A stretch of 7,088 bases of DNA from Alphaproteobacteria bacterium UBA7691 (GTDB lineage: Bacteria; Pseudomonadota; Alphaproteobacteria; Ferrovibrionales; Ferrovibrionaceae): contig DLGP01000148.1 in assembly GCA_002482765.1 (NCBI GenBank), positions 52,489-59,576 of the forward strand, read 5' to 3'. Below are positions 5,162 to 7,088 of this stretch, piece by piece. Under the pieces are notes generated by a model, which was not told the origin of the DNA, ran no database searches, and saw only the letters and a list, made by a program, of their open reading frames with translations. Position 1 is the first letter of the stretch; the number at the start of each line of letters is the position of its first letter. Both the position numbers and the translations under genes were made by a program.

Positions 5162-6064
5162 GTGTCGAACGCGGCCCCGGTCAAGCGCGCGGTTTTGATA
5201 GCGGGTCCCACTGCCAGCGGCAAGTCGGCGCTGGCGCTCGAGCGGGCGCGCGCCAGCGGCGCGATCATCGTCAACACCGATGCCATGCAGGTCTATGACG
5301 TGCTGCAGGTGGTCACCGCCCGGCCCTCGGAAGCCGAGATGGCCGGGGTGCCGCACCGGCTCTATGGCACGGTGCCTCCATCGGTCCGCTTTTCCACCGG
5401 CGACTGGCTGCGCGCGGTCGCGCGCCTGCTCACGGACGAGCCCGGCCGCGAGCTGATTTTCGTCGGCGGCACGGGGCTTTACTTCGATGCGCTCACAAAC
5501 GGATTCGCCGACGTTCCGCCCGTTCCGGCTGAAATCACGACCGAAATCCAGGCCGAAGTCTCGCGCCTCGACGCTGACGGCCGGGCGCGCCTGATGGCGG
5601 CAAAGGACCCGGAAATGGCTGCGCGCCTGAGTGTACCCGATCCGCAGCGGGTGGTCCGCGCCCTTGCGGTCCTTCAGGCAACCGGGCGCTCACTGGCCTA
5701 CTATCAGGATCACCTGCAAAGTGGCCTGCTCAATGATTTCGCCGTCGAGCGCATCGTCCTCAACCCGGATCGCGATATTCTGCGGGAGCGGATTGCCCGC
5801 CGATTCTCCACCATGCTCGAGGATGGTGCCGTCGACGAGGTCAAGACGCTGCTCGCTCAGGAGCTTGATCCAACCCTTCCTGCGATGAAGGCCATCGGGG
5901 TGCCTGAGATCACCGGCTGGCTCGCGGGCCAACTGACCAGAGAAGAGGCCATTGAGCGCGCAGTGATCGCCACTCGGCAATATGCCAAGCGCCAACGCAC
6001 CTGGTTCCGCAACCGCATGGCAGACTGGACATGGATCGATCCGCTGGCCTCGAACACTGCATAG
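5162..6064 (+). CDS. miaA: tRNA dimethylallyltransferase
   Basis: MiaA transfers a dimethylallyl group to N6 of adenosine 37 in tRNAs reading codons that start with U. This is the first step toward the ms2i6A modification that supports reading-frame maintenance. The 300-residue protein is full length. The P-loop GPTASGKS is at 15-22, and DAMQVYD at 40-46 carries the catalytic Asp40 (usually DSMQVY). TARPSEAEMAGVPH is at 52-65, GGTGLYF at 102-108, DPQRVVRALAV at 160-170, AMKAIGVPEI at 241-250 and ATRQYAKRQRTWFR at 270-283. The GTG start is set by GGAGG 7 bases upstream. Valine codons are mostly GTC (14 of 25) with 7 GTG, opposite to the genes on its left. The next gene starts 55 bp after its stop. 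Confidence 0.96.
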   Translation: MSNAAPVKRAVLIAGPTASGKSALALERARASGAIIVNTDAMQVYDVLQVVTARPSEAEMAGVPHRLYGTVPPSVRFSTGDWLRAVARLLTDEPGRELIFVGGTGLYFDALTNGFADVPPVPAEITTEIQAEVSRLDADGRARLMAAKDPEMAARLSVPDPQRVVRALAVLQATGRSLAYYQDHLQSGLLNDFAVERIVLNPDRDILRERIARRFSTMLEDGAVDEVKTLLAQELDPTLPAMKAIGVPEITGWLAGQLTREEAIERAVIATRQYAKRQRTWFRNRMADWTWIDPLASNTA

Positions 6065-6119
6065 GGGCGAGACTGTATTGGGGATTGACGAAGCACCCGG
6101 CTTTCCGTCAACTCCGGCC

Positions 6120-6836
6120 ATGCGCTTCACATTTGCCACCATTGCCTTTCTCGCCCTTGTCTCCGCCCCGCTGGCTCAGGATGCCCCCGCGGCGACCCCG
6201 CTGCTCAGCACGGTGCTTGCGCATAATTACAAGCAGACGTTTGCCGTTCTGGAAGCCGATTTCCCCGATGACTTCAAGGCGCTGACCAGCGCTATCAAGG
6301 AAATCGAGCTCAAGCCGGTCAAGGACGAGATCAAGCAGGCGACTGCCTTCAAGCTGCTAACAGACCTGCGCAAGAAATATCGTCACCGCATGCCTTTTGC
6401 GCCGCAGGCCGATCAGTCGGAAATTCTGCTTCGGCTGTCAGAGTTCCACGACGCTGTGTTCAAGGCGGAGGGCCCCAAGGTCTGCGGAAGTTTTGCGCTC
6501 AACGGTGCTGCGGTCCTGTTCGAAACCGGCAGCTTCACCAAATATGCCGAACAGCTCGATGCCCAGTCGGCTGCCTACTTCAAAGCTATTGTCTCGGCCA
6601 TTGAATCGCCCGACTATCACGGCCCGGTCAACCAGAACGACTGGAGTGCCGTGCTGGGCGCTATGGTTGGGGGCGGGGCTCCGGAAAGCTATCTCAAGGT
6701 TCTGGCCGACAATAAATCCGATACTCCGGAGCGCTGCCCGGCGCTGGTCGCCATGTTCCGCACTGCGGCTCTACTCAAGGGCCCCGAAGGCGAACGCGCC
6801 CGGTCTGATTTGGCGCAGAACGTGACTGGTTACTAG
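6120..6836 (+). CDS. Exported protein of unknown function
   Basis: I do not recognise a family for this 238-residue protein. It starts with a clear signal peptide: Arg2, a hydrophobic run at about 3-14, and a likely cut after VSA (residue 15) or PLA (19), leaving an acidic and Ala-rich mature start. The mature part seems mainly helical and charged, with no further membrane segment. It has two cysteines (122 in KVCGSF, 206 in ERCPAL) that could form a periplasmic disulfide. The ATG at 6120 is chosen because the signal peptide begins there, although its ribosome site is poor. A TTG at 6078, with AGGGGCGAG about 6 bases before it, would add 14 residues in front of the signal sequence. The gene may be co-transcribed with miaA. 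Its stop overlaps that of the convergent YbaK-type gene. Confidence 0.8.
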   Translation: MRFTFATIAFLALVSAPLAQDAPAATPLLSTVLAHNYKQTFAVLEADFPDDFKALTSAIKEIELKPVKDEIKQATAFKLLTDLRKKYRHRMPFAPQADQSEILLRLSEFHDAVFKAEGPKVCGSFALNGAAVLFETGSFTKYAEQLDAQSAAYFKAIVSAIESPDYHGPVNQNDWSAVLGAMVGGGAPESYLKVLADNKSDTPERCPALVAMFRTAALLKGPEGERARSDLAQNVTGY

Positions 6837-7087
6837 ACCACCACCAGGCGCCGCGCCCCGGTCGTCCGTTCAAGATCGTCCGGCGTGATCTCGAAAACAG
6901 AGCGCGCCTGGCCGGCTGCCGCCCAGACGGTTTCGAAGGCGAACAACCCTTCATCGATCACAGTATCGAGTGGGGCAGGGTGCCCGAACGGCGAAACTCC
7001 ACCGATGGCAAAGCCGGTCGCTTCGCGCACCATCTCGGCGTCGGCACGTTCCAGTGTTTCACCCAACTGCCGGCCCAGGCGCCTCTC
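6833..7087 (-). CDS. YbaK/aminoacyl-tRNA deacylase-domain protein, C-terminal half (5' end outside window)
   Basis: The visible 84 residues match the C-terminal half of the YbaK/EbsC family, which hydrolyses mischarged aminoacyl-tRNAs in trans (for example Cys- or Ala-tRNA-Pro). The diagnostic segment is VREATGFAIGGVSPFGH at about 20-36, followed by LDTVIDEGLFAFETVWAAAG and ITPDDLERTTGA, a typical family ending. The conserved lysine region lies in the missing N-terminal half, so activity cannot be judged. The frame is open to the window edge. The stop codon on this strand uses the CTAG at 6833-6836 that also holds the stop of the exported-protein gene. Which subfamily (YbaK, ProX, YeaK) it belongs to is undecided. 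Confidence 0.87.
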   Translation of the reverse strand, partial: ERRLGRQLGETLERADAEMVREATGFAIGGVSPFGHPAPLDTVIDEGLFAFETVWAAAGQARSVFEITPDDLERTTGARRLVVV

Positions 7088-7088
7088 G

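Overview
The window looks like chromosomal DNA from a high-GC alphaproteobacterium. The tyrosyl-tRNA-synthetase-like S4 domain, the divergent serB/miaA pair, the HSDL2-type dehydrogenase and the GC-rich codon use with plain Shine-Dalgarno sites all fit that group. No RNA gene, CRISPR array, phage gene or insertion sequence was found. Both ends cut through a gene.

Left block (2-3400, + strand): the C-terminal part of a long acyl-CoA dehydrogenase ends at a long hairpin. A sigma70-like promoter then precedes a metallo-beta-lactamase-fold hydrolase and an HSDL2-type short-chain dehydrogenase. These last two form a two-gene operon with a perfect hairpin in the gap between them. The set suggests acyl-CoA or lipid catabolism, but no substrate can be read from the sequence.

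Middle block (3462-5135, - strand): transcription runs serB (phosphoserine phosphatase), then a 90-residue stand-alone S4 protein resembling the C-terminal end of TyrRS, then a Phd/YefM-type antitoxin with no toxin beside it. A 50-bp imperfect dyad centred on TTGTACAA lies in front of the antitoxin. Its TGTACA core is the one known from YefM operators, so it is probably the antitoxin's own operator. These two small genes and the dyad are the most unusual part of the window.

Right block (5162-7087): miaA (tRNA dimethylallyltransferase) diverges from serB across only 26 bp. It is followed by an exported protein of unknown function. A YbaK-type aminoacyl-tRNA deacylase, cut by the window end, converges on that gene, and the two share a CTAG at their stop codons. 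Synonymous codon choice changes sharply near the serB/miaA junction: valine goes from mostly GTG to mostly GTC. This points to a mosaic origin or to an assembly join, and should be checked before the window is treated as one genome.

I do not see a convincing new multi-gene system. The best leads are the orphan antitoxin with an intact operator, the free-standing TyrRS-like S4 protein and the compositional break.
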